Shown in pieces: positions 33,131-41,983 of a DNA stretch of 45,685 bases. The translations under genes and the position numbers were made by a program. The notes beneath the pieces were generated by a model, which had not been told where the DNA came from, did no database searches, and was given only the letters and a program-made list of their open reading frames with translations. The DNA comes from CAYLTX01 sp046545675. GTDB taxonomy: Bacteria; Myxococcota_A; Bradymonadia; Bradymonadales; Bradymonadaceae. Every line of letters starts with the position of its first letter. Position 1 is the stretch's first letter. Location: NCBI GenBank assembly GCA_046545675.1, contig JBKGZI010000004.1, positions 1 to 45,685 on the forward strand, written 5' to 3'.

Positions 33131-36100
33131 GTGAATCAGGATTCCAACGACAACCCGATCCTGTCGGCCCCCACGCCGGCCTCCTCTGCGCGCCTCGATC
33201 CGATACCCGTCGGTCCCTTCGATCTGCTCGAGTTCATCGGTAAGGGAGCCATGGGCCAGGTCTGGTTGGCGCGCCACCGCGAGCAAGACGTGCCGGCCGC
33301 GGTCAAGGTCATCACCCACCGCGGCGCCGACACGGACCACTATCGGCGCCACTTCCAGCAGGAGTTGCGCGCGGTCGCGCGCTTGCACCATCCCGGCGTG
33401 GTCATGATCTTCGACTACCTCGAGATCAGCCGCGAAGCCGAAGAGGCCTCGTTCGGCGCGTTGAACTACGGAAGCCCCGCCCTGGCCATGGAGTTTTGTG
33501 CAGGCGGCTCGTTGGTCGGCCGCCTCGCCGATCTGTCGTGGACCGAGGCGCGCGCGATCTTATTGTCGCTGCTCGACTCGCTGGCCCACGCCCACGCCAG
33601 AGGCGTCATCCACCGCGATCTCAAGCCGGACAATATCCTGCTCACCGACCGCAACGACGGCGGCGTCAGACTCACCGACTTCGGACTGGCGTTGTTGACC
33701 GAGCGGCTCGACGGTGAAAATTCGGCCAACCGCGGCGTCTGCGGCACCCCGGCGTTTATGTCGCCCGAGCAGCTCCACGCCGGCTGGCGAAATATCGGCC
33801 CGTGGAGCGATCTGTACTCCCTGGGATGCCTGGCCTACCAACTCGTCTGCGGCCGGCCGCCCTTCGACGGCCATTCAATCGTCGAGATCGCCCGCAAGCA
33901 TATCCACAAGCCGGTGCCTCGACTCGAACCGCGCATCCCCGTGCCCGATCGCTTCGAGGCCTGGATCCACCGCCTGCTCCAGAAGAGTCCGCTCGACCGC
34001 TATCGACGCGCCGGCGACGCCGCCTGGGGGCTGATGCTCATGGAGCAGCCCCCAGGCGACGAGGGCCCCGCCGACAGCCCGATCGTCTCCAACGCGCGGG
34101 CCAGCTCGCTGGTGCTCAAGCCGCTTCTCGACCTGGCCGGTGAGCATCGGCCCAGCCACCAACCCATCTCTCGCGCAGACCGCGGCGAGGCCGAGGACGA
34201 CCTCGAAGATGGCCCCCGAGAGGCTTCGGGCGATACGCCCGAGGTCGTTCCGCACGACATTATCTGCCCTCCGCTGACGCGCGACTGGCGCCATATGGTC
34301 CACCGGCGCCCCTCGGTCAAACTAATCGGCGCCGGCCGGGGTCTCTACGGGCTTCGCTACATCCCGCTCATCGGCCGCGAGACCGAGCGCGAATTCCTCT
34401 GGGAGCGCATCCGGCAGGTCGAGCTGACCTCCAACCCGTGCGCGGCGTTGCTGCAGGGTGGCGCCGGATGCGGCAAGAGCTACCTCGCCGAATGGTTTTG
34501 CGATCGCGCCAACGAAAATGGCGCGGTGATCACCTTCAAGGCCACCCACAACTCCAGCCCCGGCGGCGCCGAGGGCCTGTCCCGCATGCTCGCCCGCCGC
34601 ATCCGCACCGTCGGCTTGGAGCGCGCCCAAGTCCTCGAGCGGGTCCGCGCCTGGTTCGAGGCCGAGGGTATCGATGATCCGTATATGTGGGACGCTCTGG
34701 CCGAGATCCTCTCGCCTGCGACCCCCGAGGATGTCGAGGCCGGTCAGCGAAAGATCCAATTTTCGCGCCCCGAGCAACGCTACGCGATCATCTTGCGCAC
34801 CTTGAGGCATATCGCCCAGGGCCGAATGATGGCGCTTTGGCTCGACGACGTGCAGTGGTCGACTGAGGCGGTTGGCTTTATGCGCTATTGCATGGAGCAA
34901 AACGAGGCCGAGTCCGCGCCGATCCTCATCATCGCCACGATACGCTCCGAGGCGCTCGCCGAACGCCCGGCCGAGTCGAAGCAACTCGTGGAGCTGTTGG
35001 AGCTCGATAACGTCGGCCGCTGTTGGGTCGAGCCGCTCTCGGCTGACGAGCACCTGGAGCTGGTCGGCGAATTGCTCCACCTCGAGCCCGCGCTGGCCCG
35101 CAAGGTCGCCGATCACACCGACGGGAACCCGCTCTTCGCCGTCCAGCTCATCGGCGATTGGGTCGACCGCGGCGTGCTCGAGGTCGGCTCGAAGGGCTTT
35201 GTGCTCCAAGACGGCGAGCGACCCCGCATCCCCGACGACCTGTATTCGGTCTGGTCGACCCGCCTCGACGACGTGCTCGATGGGGCCGACGACGACGAGT
35301 TATTTGCCTTCGAACTCGCCGCCGCGCTCGGCCAGGAGGTCGACCTCGAGGACTGGCGGCTTTGCTGCGAGCTCGCCGGCGTCGACTTCCCCGACGAGCA
35401 GCTCCACGACCTGCTGATGCAGCGACTCTTCGTCGACACCGACGGCGGCGTGCGTTTTGTCCACGGACTGCTGCGCGAATGCCTCGCGCGCCGCTCACGC
35501 GAGGCCGCACGCTGGACGCGCGCGAACTTCGTGGCCGCCCAGATGCTGCTCGACCACCGCGACCAGACCGACGAGAGCGCCGAGCGCCTGGGCCGCTACC
35601 TCTTCGCCGCCGGCCGCTTCGAGGAGGCTCTCGATCCGCTGCTCTGCGCCGCGCGCTACCGCGGCAATCGCCACGAGCAGGCCTCCGCGATGACTCTTGT
35701 AGATCTGCGCTATGAAGCATTGGACCGGCTCGGGTATCCCGAGGATAGTCCAGCGCGCATCGAGAGCCATTTGATAAAAATCACCGGACTCGGCCGCCAA
35801 ACCAGGCTGGACGAAGCCGCCAGGCTCGCCGATTCGACCATCGAGAAGGCCAGATCATGTGGAGAGACCCAAATTTTGGCCGAGGCCCTCTTCCGTCGCG
35901 CCGAAATCGAAGAGATTCGAGGACGCTACGATCGAGCGTGGGCTCGCCTGGAGGCGCTCCGGGCCCATGAAGAACATGTGGATGCGGAATTACAGGCGCG
36001 CATCCGACACAAGCGAGGTTTCGTGTTGATGCGTCGCGCCCAGTTCGACGAGGCGAGCGCCGAGTTCGAACAGAGCATTGCATTATTCGAGGAGGCGGAA

Positions 36101-36754
36101 GCCCCGGAGGGGGTCGCATGGGCGCTCGCAGATCTGGGAGAGTGCGAATTTCGCCGCGGCAACACCGCCGTCGGCAAGCGCCATCTCGAAGAGGCGGCGA
36201 GGCGCTTCGAGGAGCATGGACGGCCGCTCAACGCAGCCGAGACCATGATCACGCTGGGCGACGTCATCCGACACGAGGGAGAACTGCGAGAGGCCATAAC
36301 ACTCTACGAGCGCGCTTATGAGGTTTCGCTCAACTCGGCACCGCGAATCTCGCTGTTGGCCCGCCTGAACCTGGCGCTGGTGCGTATCCAACTCAGAGAT
36401 TTCGCGCGGGTCTTCGCCGAATTGGAGGCATGCGAGCGGGCCTACCAGGCGCGGGGCAACGTGGTGATGCTCGCCTTCGCCCGCTGCTTATTGCTGCCGT
36501 GCCTGGCCTATCGACGCGAGTGGCAACGACTGGGGGAGATGCTCGACTTCGTCGAAGAGACCACCGAGGAGATGAGCGTCCACGACCTCGATCTGGCGGC
36601 CTGCGCCGATCTGGCCGGCGAGTTCGCCGCACAGGGTGACAACGCCGAGATCGCTCGGCGCGCCTACGAATTTGCGAGGCGCCAATGGCGCGGCCTCGGA
36701 ACGGACGAAAAAGCGCGCGCCGTGGAACGGAAGCTCGACGGTCTCGAGCTCTGA
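33131..36754 (+). CDS. Ser/Thr protein kinase with AAA-type ATPase domain and TPR repeats
   Basis: The 1207-residue protein has three parts. Kinase (about 30-300): glycine loop IGKGAMGQVWLA, Lys in AAVKVI (59), HRDLKPDN (161-168), DFG (183-185), GTPAFMSPEQL. ATPase (about 410-740): LIGRETEREFL then Walker A GGAGCGKS (443-450), Walker B-like MALWLDDVQWS near 560, and DHTDGNPLFAVQL. C-terminal 450 residues: repeated helix pairs of TPR type (EALFRRAEIEEIRGRYDRAW, GNTAVGKRHLEEAARRFEEHG). This is the kinase-AAA-TPR layout common in Myxococcota and Acidobacteria regulators; the target is unknown. The GTG at 33131 is the only reasonable start. It converges on the BLUF-like gene (47-bp gap). Confidence 0.9.
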   Translation: MNQDSNDNPILSAPTPASSARLDPIPVGPFDLLEFIGKGAMGQVWLARHREQDVPAAVKVITHRGADTDHYRRHFQQELRAVARLHHPGVVMIFDYLEISREAEEASFGALNYGSPALAMEFCAGGSLVGRLADLSWTEARAILLSLLDSLAHAHARGVIHRDLKPDNILLTDRNDGGVRLTDFGLALLTERLDGENSANRGVCGTPAFMSPEQLHAGWRNIGPWSDLYSLGCLAYQLVCGRPPFDGHSIVEIARKHIHKPVPRLEPRIPVPDRFEAWIHRLLQKSPLDRYRRAGDAAWGLMLMEQPPGDEGPADSPIVSNARASSLVLKPLLDLAGEHRPSHQPISRADRGEAEDDLEDGPREASGDTPEVVPHDIICPPLTRDWRHMVHRRPSVKLIGAGRGLYGLRYIPLIGRETEREFLWERIRQVELTSNPCAALLQGGAGCGKSYLAEWFCDRANENGAVITFKATHNSSPGGAEGLSRMLARRIRTVGLERAQVLERVRAWFEAEGIDDPYMWDALAEILSPATPEDVEAGQRKIQFSRPEQRYAIILRTLRHIAQGRMMALWLDDVQWSTEAVGFMRYCMEQNEAESAPILIIATIRSEALAERPAESKQLVELLELDNVGRCWVEPLSADEHLELVGELLHLEPALARKVADHTDGNPLFAVQLIGDWVDRGVLEVGSKGFVLQDGERPRIPDDLYSVWSTRLDDVLDGADDDELFAFELAAALGQEVDLEDWRLCCELAGVDFPDEQLHDLLMQRLFVDTDGGVRFVHGLLRECLARRSREAARWTRANFVAAQMLLDHRDQTDESAERLGRYLFAAGRFEEALDPLLCAARYRGNRHEQASAMTLVDLRYEALDRLGYPEDSPARIESHLIKITGLGRQTRLDEAARLADSTIEKARSCGETQILAEALFRRAEIEEIRGRYDRAWARLEALRAHEEHVDAELQARIRHKRGFVLMRRAQFDEASAEFEQSIALFEEAEAPEGVAWALADLGECEFRRGNTAVGKRHLEEAARRFEEHGRPLNAAETMITLGDVIRHEGELREAITLYERAYEVSLNSAPRISLLARLNLALVRIQLRDFARVFAELEACERAYQARGNVVMLAFARCLLLPCLAYRREWQRLGEMLDFVEETTEEMSVHDLDLAACADLAGEFAAQGDNAEIARRAYEFARRQWRGLGTDEKARAVERKLDGLEL

Positions 36755-36801
36755 CCACGGCGGCGCTGATCCGGTCACGATACGTCAATCAAACCGTTCG
36801 T

Positions 36802-37107
36802 TCACGGCATACGCTTGTCGTCGTCGCTATGACTGACCAGCGTGCCGGAGCTCGACCCCGAAGTATCCGTGTGAATCGTCTCATTATGAGTCAGGTCGTT
36901 GTTATCCTCTAGCGACGAGACCCTGCCGTCCACCGCGGCGTCGTCACCCTCCAGAATATAGGTAATTGTACCACCGCGCCCGATGATCACCCCGTCGACG
37001 CCGTAAGCACCGCATTCCTTATAAAAATCATCGATACAATCGAGCTTGTCCTGCTCGCTCATGCTGCTATCGAAATTTGCTCGATGATATACACGTTTGA
37101 AAGCCAT
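36802..37107 (-). CDS. small BLUF-like protein lacking flavin-site residues
   Basis: A 101-residue protein with perfect ribosome site AGGAGGT seven bases before the ATG at 37107. The order of features follows BLUF blue-light sensors: an N-terminal KRVYHRA strand with Tyr7, a helix (SEQDKLDCIDDFYKECGAYG), GVDGVIIGRGGTITYILEG (36-54) matching the GxxGxLxxxxxxFxQxLEG block, then a helix (DAAVDGRVSSLED). The Gln of the flavin pocket is replaced by Tyr50, and no Asn sits where the helix Asn is expected. It is therefore probably a BLUF-fold protein that does not bind flavin normally, or a distant relative. The last 25 residues are Ser/Thr/Asp-rich and disordered. Convergent with the kinase. Confidence 0.6.
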   Translation of the reverse strand: MAFKRVYHRANFDSSMSEQDKLDCIDDFYKECGAYGVDGVIIGRGGTITYILEGDDAAVDGRVSSLEDNNDLTHNETIHTDTSGSSSGTLVSHSDDDKRMP

Positions 37108-37504
37108 ATTGCTTACCTCCTGGCCGGGCGCAGCGCGCCCCAACAGAGTAGAATGACGGGCCCGCTCTTCTGAGCGAACCCTCGACTCGGCTTCCCCCCA
37201 CACCAAATGAATTGGACATCTATGGCAGGGAAGCACTCTAAAAAGCCCCGGAAAACTTATTGAGATCGCTCCCTCCGAAGCCTTTAATATGATAGAGCAC
37301 CCGCGCCCACAAAGCAAACTCGTACCTTATCGAGGGTATGCTCATCCTCCGTCGGTTGGCCGGCGGCCTCCCCTCCCCACTTGGAGCGTAGCGGAGAGAA
37401 GGGGAGGATCAAGGTGGGGCCTCTCCTTGATCCTCTCCCTCCCTTCGCTGTCGCTACGGGTGGAGAGGGGTCTACTGCCAACCTGCGGACGATGAACCCG
37501 CCCC
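37108..37504. repeat. 397-bp gap with repeat family A (copy 2)
   Basis: The part nearest the BLUF-like gene (37108-37340) is its leader; it is AT-richer around 37240-37300 but I see no firm promoter. From 37371 to about 37470 lies repeat family A: 37371-37419 matches 15396-15444 at 46 of 49 positions, GAGGATCAAGG (37404-37414) pairs exactly with CCTTGATCCTC (37425-37435), and an outer, looser pairing involves 37443-37470. The element sits just beyond the stop of the isoaspartyl peptidase gene and could end its transcript. Confidence 0.8.
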
Positions 37505-38494
37505 TCATCGAGTATCGACGAGCGTCCCCACGGGCAGCTCGATCGTATCACCGACTTCCTCGCCGACCCGATAGGCGGCCAATAGGATATCGCTGGTCTT
37601 CGCCCAGCCGATCGTGCCGGCCCGGTCGATGGCGATCGCGCCCAGCGAATGCTCGAGCACGTCGGACTCGGCGAAGGACTTTTGCAGCGCGTCGCCCAGC
37701 GCCATGCCGTCGCTGACCCGCACGACCACCCGCGCGGCCAGGCAAGCGTCGACGATATGCTCGCCGATGCCCGTGCAACTGACCGCGGCGTGGCTGTCGG
37801 CGTAATTGCCCGCCGGCATCGCCGAATCGCTGACCCGACCGATGCGCTCGAAGCCGCGCCCGCCGGTCGACGTGCCCGCGCACAGCCGGCCGTCGGCGTC
37901 CATGGCGACCACGCCGATGGTGCCCCGGCCGCGATCGTCGGGTTCATCTGGCTGGTCGTCGGCTGGCTGGCCGTCGTCGGGCTGGTCATCTTCGGCGACC
38001 ACCTGCGCCGCCTCCTTCGCGAAGCCGCGCTCGCGCTGCTTGATCCACTGGCGAAACCTGCGCTCGACCAGCGGATCATGCGGCTCGAGGCCCAGCTCGC
38101 GCGCCAGCTCCGCCGCCCCCACGCCGGCCACGATCCGGTCGCGCTCGGCCTGCAAGAACTCGGCGACGTCGATGGGATGGGCGATCCGCATGGCGTTGAT
38201 CACCCCGCTGAAGCTCTGGCTATCGCCGTCCATCAACGACGCGCTCATCCGGATCTGGCCGTCCGACTGAATCGCCGAGCCGGTGCCCGCGTTGAAGTTC
38301 GGATCGTCCTCCAACAACCGACACCCCTCGACCACCGCCTCCCGCGCCGACGCGCCGGCCTCGAGCATCTCGTAGACCGGGTCGACCACCGCGTACAGGG
38401 CCTCTCGAATGCGCTGCGCACGCGACAGATCTCTCATCGAGCTTCCGGCGCCGCCGTGGATGATCAGACGAGGTGTTTTGGGTGTTTGGGGCAT
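37505..38494 (-). CDS. isoaspartyl peptidase/L-asparaginase (Ntn hydrolase)
   Basis: The 329-residue plant-type asparaginase precursor begins PRLIIHGGAGS. The proenzyme is cleaved before Thr in GTIGVVAMDADGRLCAGTSTGG, freeing the catalytic Thr of the beta subunit; GNYADSHAAVSCTGIGE and the ESDVLEHSLGAIAIDRAG block complete the pattern. Just before the cleavage Thr is an acidic linker of Asp/Gln/Pro repeats (DDQPDDGQPADDQPDE), longer than usual. It would hydrolyse isoaspartyl dipeptides or asparagine in the cytoplasm. ATG 38494 with GGAG five bases upstream is chosen; longer starts reach back toward the divergent CULT gene. Confidence 0.92.
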   Translation of the reverse strand: MPQTPKTPRLIIHGGAGSSMRDLSRAQRIREALYAVVDPVYEMLEAGASAREAVVEGCRLLEDDPNFNAGTGSAIQSDGQIRMSASLMDGDSQSFSGVINAMRIAHPIDVAEFLQAERDRIVAGVGAAELARELGLEPHDPLVERRFRQWIKQRERGFAKEAAQVVAEDDQPDDGQPADDQPDEPDDRGRGTIGVVAMDADGRLCAGTSTGGRGFERIGRVSDSAMPAGNYADSHAAVSCTGIGEHIVDACLAARVVVRVSDGMALGDALQKSFAESDVLEHSLGAIAIDRAGTIGWAKTSDILLAAYRVGEEVGDTIELPVGTLVDTR

Positions 38495-38595
38495 GGGGTC
38501 TCCGTTGGGTTGGGTTTCGAGGTCATCAGCATTTGCCATTCCGCGCGGCGGCGCCCACATTACCCAGAGCAGCCCCCCGAACCCAAGAAGCCACC

Positions 38596-38985
38596 ATGGA
38601 AGTCCTCGACACAACCACCACCGACGCCCCGGTCGACGCCGAAAGTCCGGTCGACCAGGCCGAGCACGAAGAACGCTCCGAGGAGGAAGAGGAGCTCAAT
38701 TGCTCGGCGTGCGGCCAGGCGGTCACCCGACCGAAGCTGCGCACCCGCGTGGGCGGCCGCCACGAGCACACCTGCGTCAACCCGGCGGGCGTACTCTTCG
38801 AGATCGGCTGCTTCTCGGAGGCCGACGGCTGCCGCCAGGTCGGCCCCGAGAGCGACGACTTCACCTGGTTCGAAGGCTATACCTGGCAGGTCGCCGTCTG
38901 CGTCGGCTGCCACGCCCACCTCGGCTGGCGCTTTTGGTCGGCCGATGGTGGGTTTTATGGACTTATTTTGAATAGATTGGCGTAA
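38596..38985 (+). CDS. CULT-domain protein (cereblon ligand-pocket fold)
   Basis: A 129-residue protein with an acidic N-terminal tail (to about residue 34) and a domain from LNCSACGQAV on. The layout is that of the CULT domain, the thalidomide-binding module of cereblon also found in bacteria. Zinc ligands: Cys36/Cys39 and Cys102/Cys105. Aromatic cage: Trp91 and Trp97 in TWFEGYTW, and Trp111 in GWRFW (Phe113 where Tyr is common). The bacterial proteins bind uracil/thalidomide-like rings in vitro, but their natural ligand is unknown; cyclic imides from damaged proteins are one proposal. It is divergent from the isoaspartyl peptidase gene, which acts on related Asp/Asn damage products. Confidence 0.88.
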   Translation: MEVLDTTTTDAPVDAESPVDQAEHEERSEEEEELNCSACGQAVTRPKLRTRVGGRHEHTCVNPAGVLFEIGCFSEADGCRQVGPESDDFTWFEGYTWQVAVCVGCHAHLGWRFWSADGGFYGLILNRLA

Positions 38986-38990
38986 TATCG

Positions 38991-39186
38991 ACCGATGTGC
39001 AGACGTGATGCCGTTAATCTTAAATCCGTTAATAGGCCGGCTCCCACGCCGGTGGACCATGTCCGATTCCTGAACCATGGTCGATGAAACGAACGTCGCG
39101 ATTCGACCATATGTGCAGGACATCCGCATGGCCCACGGGGGCGTCACCCCGCCTATTAAGGCATCTAAGATTGACGTCCACCGATC
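38991..39186. repeat. long imperfect inverted repeat between CULT gene and hrpB
   Basis: Left arm about 38991-39086, right arm about 39100-39186, separated by a short loop. Best-matching parts: TTAATCTTAAATCCGTTAAT (39014-39033) against the complement of 39155-39174, and ACCATGGTCGA (39074-39084) against TCGACCATATG (39103-39113). I estimate 70-75% identity by eye. It fills almost all of the gap between the convergent genes ending at 38985 and 39219. Confidence 0.75.
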
Positions 39187-39218
39187 GGCTGCATGGCCGA
39201 TTCCGCGAACAAACGTCC

Positions 39219-41714
39219 TCACCGCACCGGCACCACCCGGCTCGCATTGCGAAAATACACCGAGAACCCCCGAAACCGCGGCAAATGCCCCGCTTTGGGG
39301 TCCTTTCCCCGCTTTGCTTTCTTATTGGCCGGCTCCAAGATCACCTTCTTGGTCGCCGGCTGCACGCCACATTCGTACACGCGCCCCATATGCTCCCACA
39401 ACCGCGGGAAGTCGTCGACGTAGCGCTCGAGGTCGTAGTCGGCGATGCCGAGCTCGTCGACCAGGTCGGGCCTGAGGTCCTCGGGCTCGATGAGGGCGAG
39501 CTCCTGGTAATTCTGCAGCCCGAGGGTCTCGAGGCGGGCGGTCAGGTACTCGAGGGCCTCGGCCGGGCCGTGCGAGCCCCAGTAGCGCTCTTCTTCGGGC
39601 CAGTCGGCCAATAAGCCCCACAGGTGCAGGTCATCGAGGACGCGCTCGCCGGCGCCCTTGAAGAGCCGGTTTTCGAGGGTCAGCTCCGCGACTGCTTTGC
39701 ACAGCGCGCGCCCGCGCAGCGGCTCGCGGCGCGACGAGATCGTCACGCCGGCCAGGACGCGCTCGACCTGGGCGACGATCTTGGGCGGGCGGCGGCCGTG
39801 GACCTTTATGTGACCGACCGTCTCCTCTCCGAGCTCCGCATCGGCGAGTTGGTCGTAGGTGCACGGCAGGACCATGCGGCCGTGGCCGCGAATGCCGGTG
39901 CCGCCGTCGCCGATCCAGAAGTGGTCGAGCACCAGGCCTGCTTTCGGCGCGTCGGGCTGGTCCTCGTGCTCTCGCCTGGGCGCCCGGTATGGCCACACGC
40001 CCAGCTCGACCTGCCCATTCGCCCATGGCTCGGAGCGCCCCTGGCGCGCCTTGCCTGCCTGGCGACGCTTCAGCGCGCGCTCGCGCACCACGAACGCCGC
40101 CTCCGGGATCCGGGCGAGCAAATAGTCCGCGAAGTCCTCGGGCGGCGGCAGCTCCAAAGTGTCCTTGGTGGGATCGGTGATCGGAGCATTGGCGAGCTGG
40201 CGCAGGCTCTTGGCGACCTTGCGGGTCTCGCGCAGCGCCGAGCCGTGCAGCTTGTGGCGGTGGGCGCTGCCGGCGCGGAGCATGGCGATCTCGACGTAGA
40301 CCTCGTTATCCAGGCCCTGGCAGAGCTCGGCGCGGGCGCGGTGGATGTCGTGGTCGTTGGCGGAGAGCATCAACGTGCGGTTTTGCTGCAAAAGCGCGAC
40401 CAGGTCGCAGACGGTGCCGGCCATCCGGTCGTCGACCCCGATGAGCATGCGCGCGTCGTGGCCGTCGACGGGCAGCTCGGCCAGCGTCGCGCCCTTGTCG
40501 GTGATCCGGCCGGCGCGGTCGAGCGCGCCGACTTTGACCAGCCGCTCGCGGGCCTGGTCGAGGGCGAATTCGGGCGGCTCGGTCACCCACGGCGCCTCGT
40601 CCAGGGCTTCGCCGTCGAGTCCGCACACCCCGGCGTGCAAGAGCACGTCGTCGAGCTCGATGCGCTCGATCTCCGGGGCGGTGACCGCGCTGGGCCGAAA
40701 CCGCCGGCTCCACAGCCGGATGCACCGGCCCGGGCGCACGCGGCCGGCGCGGCCGGCGCGCTGGTCCATCGAGTCCTCGGCGATCGGCACCATCGCCAGC
40801 GCCGAGCGCCCGCTGCGATGGATGCGCATGCGCGCCAGCCCGCTGTCGATGACGGTGGTCACCCCCGGCAGCGTCACCGAGGTCTCGGCCACGTTGGTCG
40901 ACAGGTAGATCCGGCGGGTATCCTCGCCGGAGGCCAGCGCCCGCTTCATGCGCTCGGGCGGCAGCCCGCCGTGGACGGCGACGGCCTCGGCGTTGCGGCC
41001 TTTGACCACGCCTGTGAGCGCCTGCTGGCAGCCGGAGATCTCGCCCTTGCCGGGCAAAAAGACCAGGATATCGCCGTCGTCTTCCTCGTCGAGCACGCGC
41101 CGCACGGCGTCGGCCACCCGGCTGTCCAGGTTATTCGACGTCGGCGCCTTGGGATCGCCCTCATATTCGATGTCGACGGGATAGGTTCGCCCGGAGGCCT
41201 CGATGACCTCGGCGTCGAGCCGCCGGGCCAGCCGCTCGATGTCGAGGGTCGCCGAGGTGATCGCCAGCGGCAGGCGCTCGCTCGGTCGGTCGCTGCGCTC
41301 GCGACGCGCGCACAGCGCCGCCATGATCAGATCGACCTGCCAGCTTCGCTCGTGAAATTCGTCGACGAGCACGCCCGCGAACCGAAAGCGCTCGGCGGCG
41401 AGCATCCGAAGCGCCACGCCGGTCGTCGCGAAGACCACGCGCGTCGAATCGCTGGTGCGATCGTCGAAGCGCACCGTATATCCGATCGTCTCCCCGACCC
41501 GCTCGCCGCGCTGCTCGCTGAGCCAGCCGGCCAGCGACCGACACGCCACCCGACGCGGCTCGACGACCAGGATCGGCCCGTCGAGCTGCTCGGCCATCCA
41601 CAGAGGCAGCCTCGTCGACTTGCCCGAGCCGGTCGGCGCGCTGAGCACGATCGGACGATCGGCGCCCAGCGCGGCGTCGAACTCAGCTCGAACTTCATCA
41701 ACTGGAAGGTACAT
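39219..41714 (-). CDS. hrpB: ATP-dependent helicase HrpB
   Basis: The 831-residue DEAH/RHA-type helicase is typical in length for HrpB. Walker A is SAPTGSGKSTRLPLWM (25-40), then EPRRVACRSLAGWLSEQRGERVGETIGYTVRF and the box LVDEFHERSW with the DEFH variant usual for HrpB. TNVAETSVTLPGVTTVIDSGLAR and RAGRAGRVRPGRCIRLW are the C-terminal helicase motifs. The terminal third matches the HrpB C-terminal region (SRREPLRGRALCKAVAELTLENRLF, HLWGLLADWPEEERYWGSHG). Its exact RNA substrate is unknown even in E. coli. It begins with MYLPVDEVRAEFDAALG; a long gap with heptamer repeats lies upstream. Confidence 0.93.
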   Translation of the reverse strand: MYLPVDEVRAEFDAALGADRPIVLSAPTGSGKSTRLPLWMAEQLDGPILVVEPRRVACRSLAGWLSEQRGERVGETIGYTVRFDDRTSDSTRVVFATTGVALRMLAAERFRFAGVLVDEFHERSWQVDLIMAALCARRERSDRPSERLPLAITSATLDIERLARRLDAEVIEASGRTYPVDIEYEGDPKAPTSNNLDSRVADAVRRVLDEEDDGDILVFLPGKGEISGCQQALTGVVKGRNAEAVAVHGGLPPERMKRALASGEDTRRIYLSTNVAETSVTLPGVTTVIDSGLARMRIHRSGRSALAMVPIAEDSMDQRAGRAGRVRPGRCIRLWSRRFRPSAVTAPEIERIELDDVLLHAGVCGLDGEALDEAPWVTEPPEFALDQARERLVKVGALDRAGRITDKGATLAELPVDGHDARMLIGVDDRMAGTVCDLVALLQQNRTLMLSANDHDIHRARAELCQGLDNEVYVEIAMLRAGSAHRHKLHGSALRETRKVAKSLRQLANAPITDPTKDTLELPPPEDFADYLLARIPEAAFVVRERALKRRQAGKARQGRSEPWANGQVELGVWPYRAPRREHEDQPDAPKAGLVLDHFWIGDGGTGIRGHGRMVLPCTYDQLADAELGEETVGHIKVHGRRPPKIVAQVERVLAGVTISSRREPLRGRALCKAVAELTLENRLFKGAGERVLDDLHLWGLLADWPEEERYWGSHGPAEALEYLTARLETLGLQNYQELALIEPEDLRPDLVDELGIADYDLERYVDDFPRLWEHMGRVYECGVQPATKKVILEPANKKAKRGKDPKAGHLPRFRGFSVYFRNASRVVPVR

Positions 41715-41789
41715 CGGGGTTGCCTTACGTCACATCATTGGCTTTCGGGAAGTCTACGCGGTCGTTGAGGGGAGCTCGCAACGCGTTCA

Positions 41790-41932
41790 CGTTCTTGGTT
41801 CTTGGTTCTTGATCTTTGCCAGCCGTGGTTTGTCGTTCAATTCACCAGCAATGGTTCTCGTGAGCCAGCAGAGTCTAAGTCGGCCCATATACCGCCAAGA
41901 ACCCAAGAACCAAGAACCAAGAACCAAGATCG
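41790..41932. repeat. GAACCAA heptamer inverted repeat
   Basis: Left arm (41790-41814) is three TTCTTGG units ending GATC; right arm (41894-41932) is four to five CCAAGAA units with the same GATC edge. They can pair over at least 18 bp. The element lies in the 269-bp gap between hrpB (start 41714) and the acylphosphatase gene (end 41984), both on the minus strand. No gene candidate is seen in this gap. Confidence 0.85.
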
Positions 41933-41983
41933 CTGCGTGGCGGCAGTAGGTCTACGAAAAACAAACTCGCCGCGAGACTGCAC

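Noticed and set aside
38991..39186. Retron msr-msd RNA
   Set aside because: No reverse transcriptase gene nearby; the hairpin alone is not enough.
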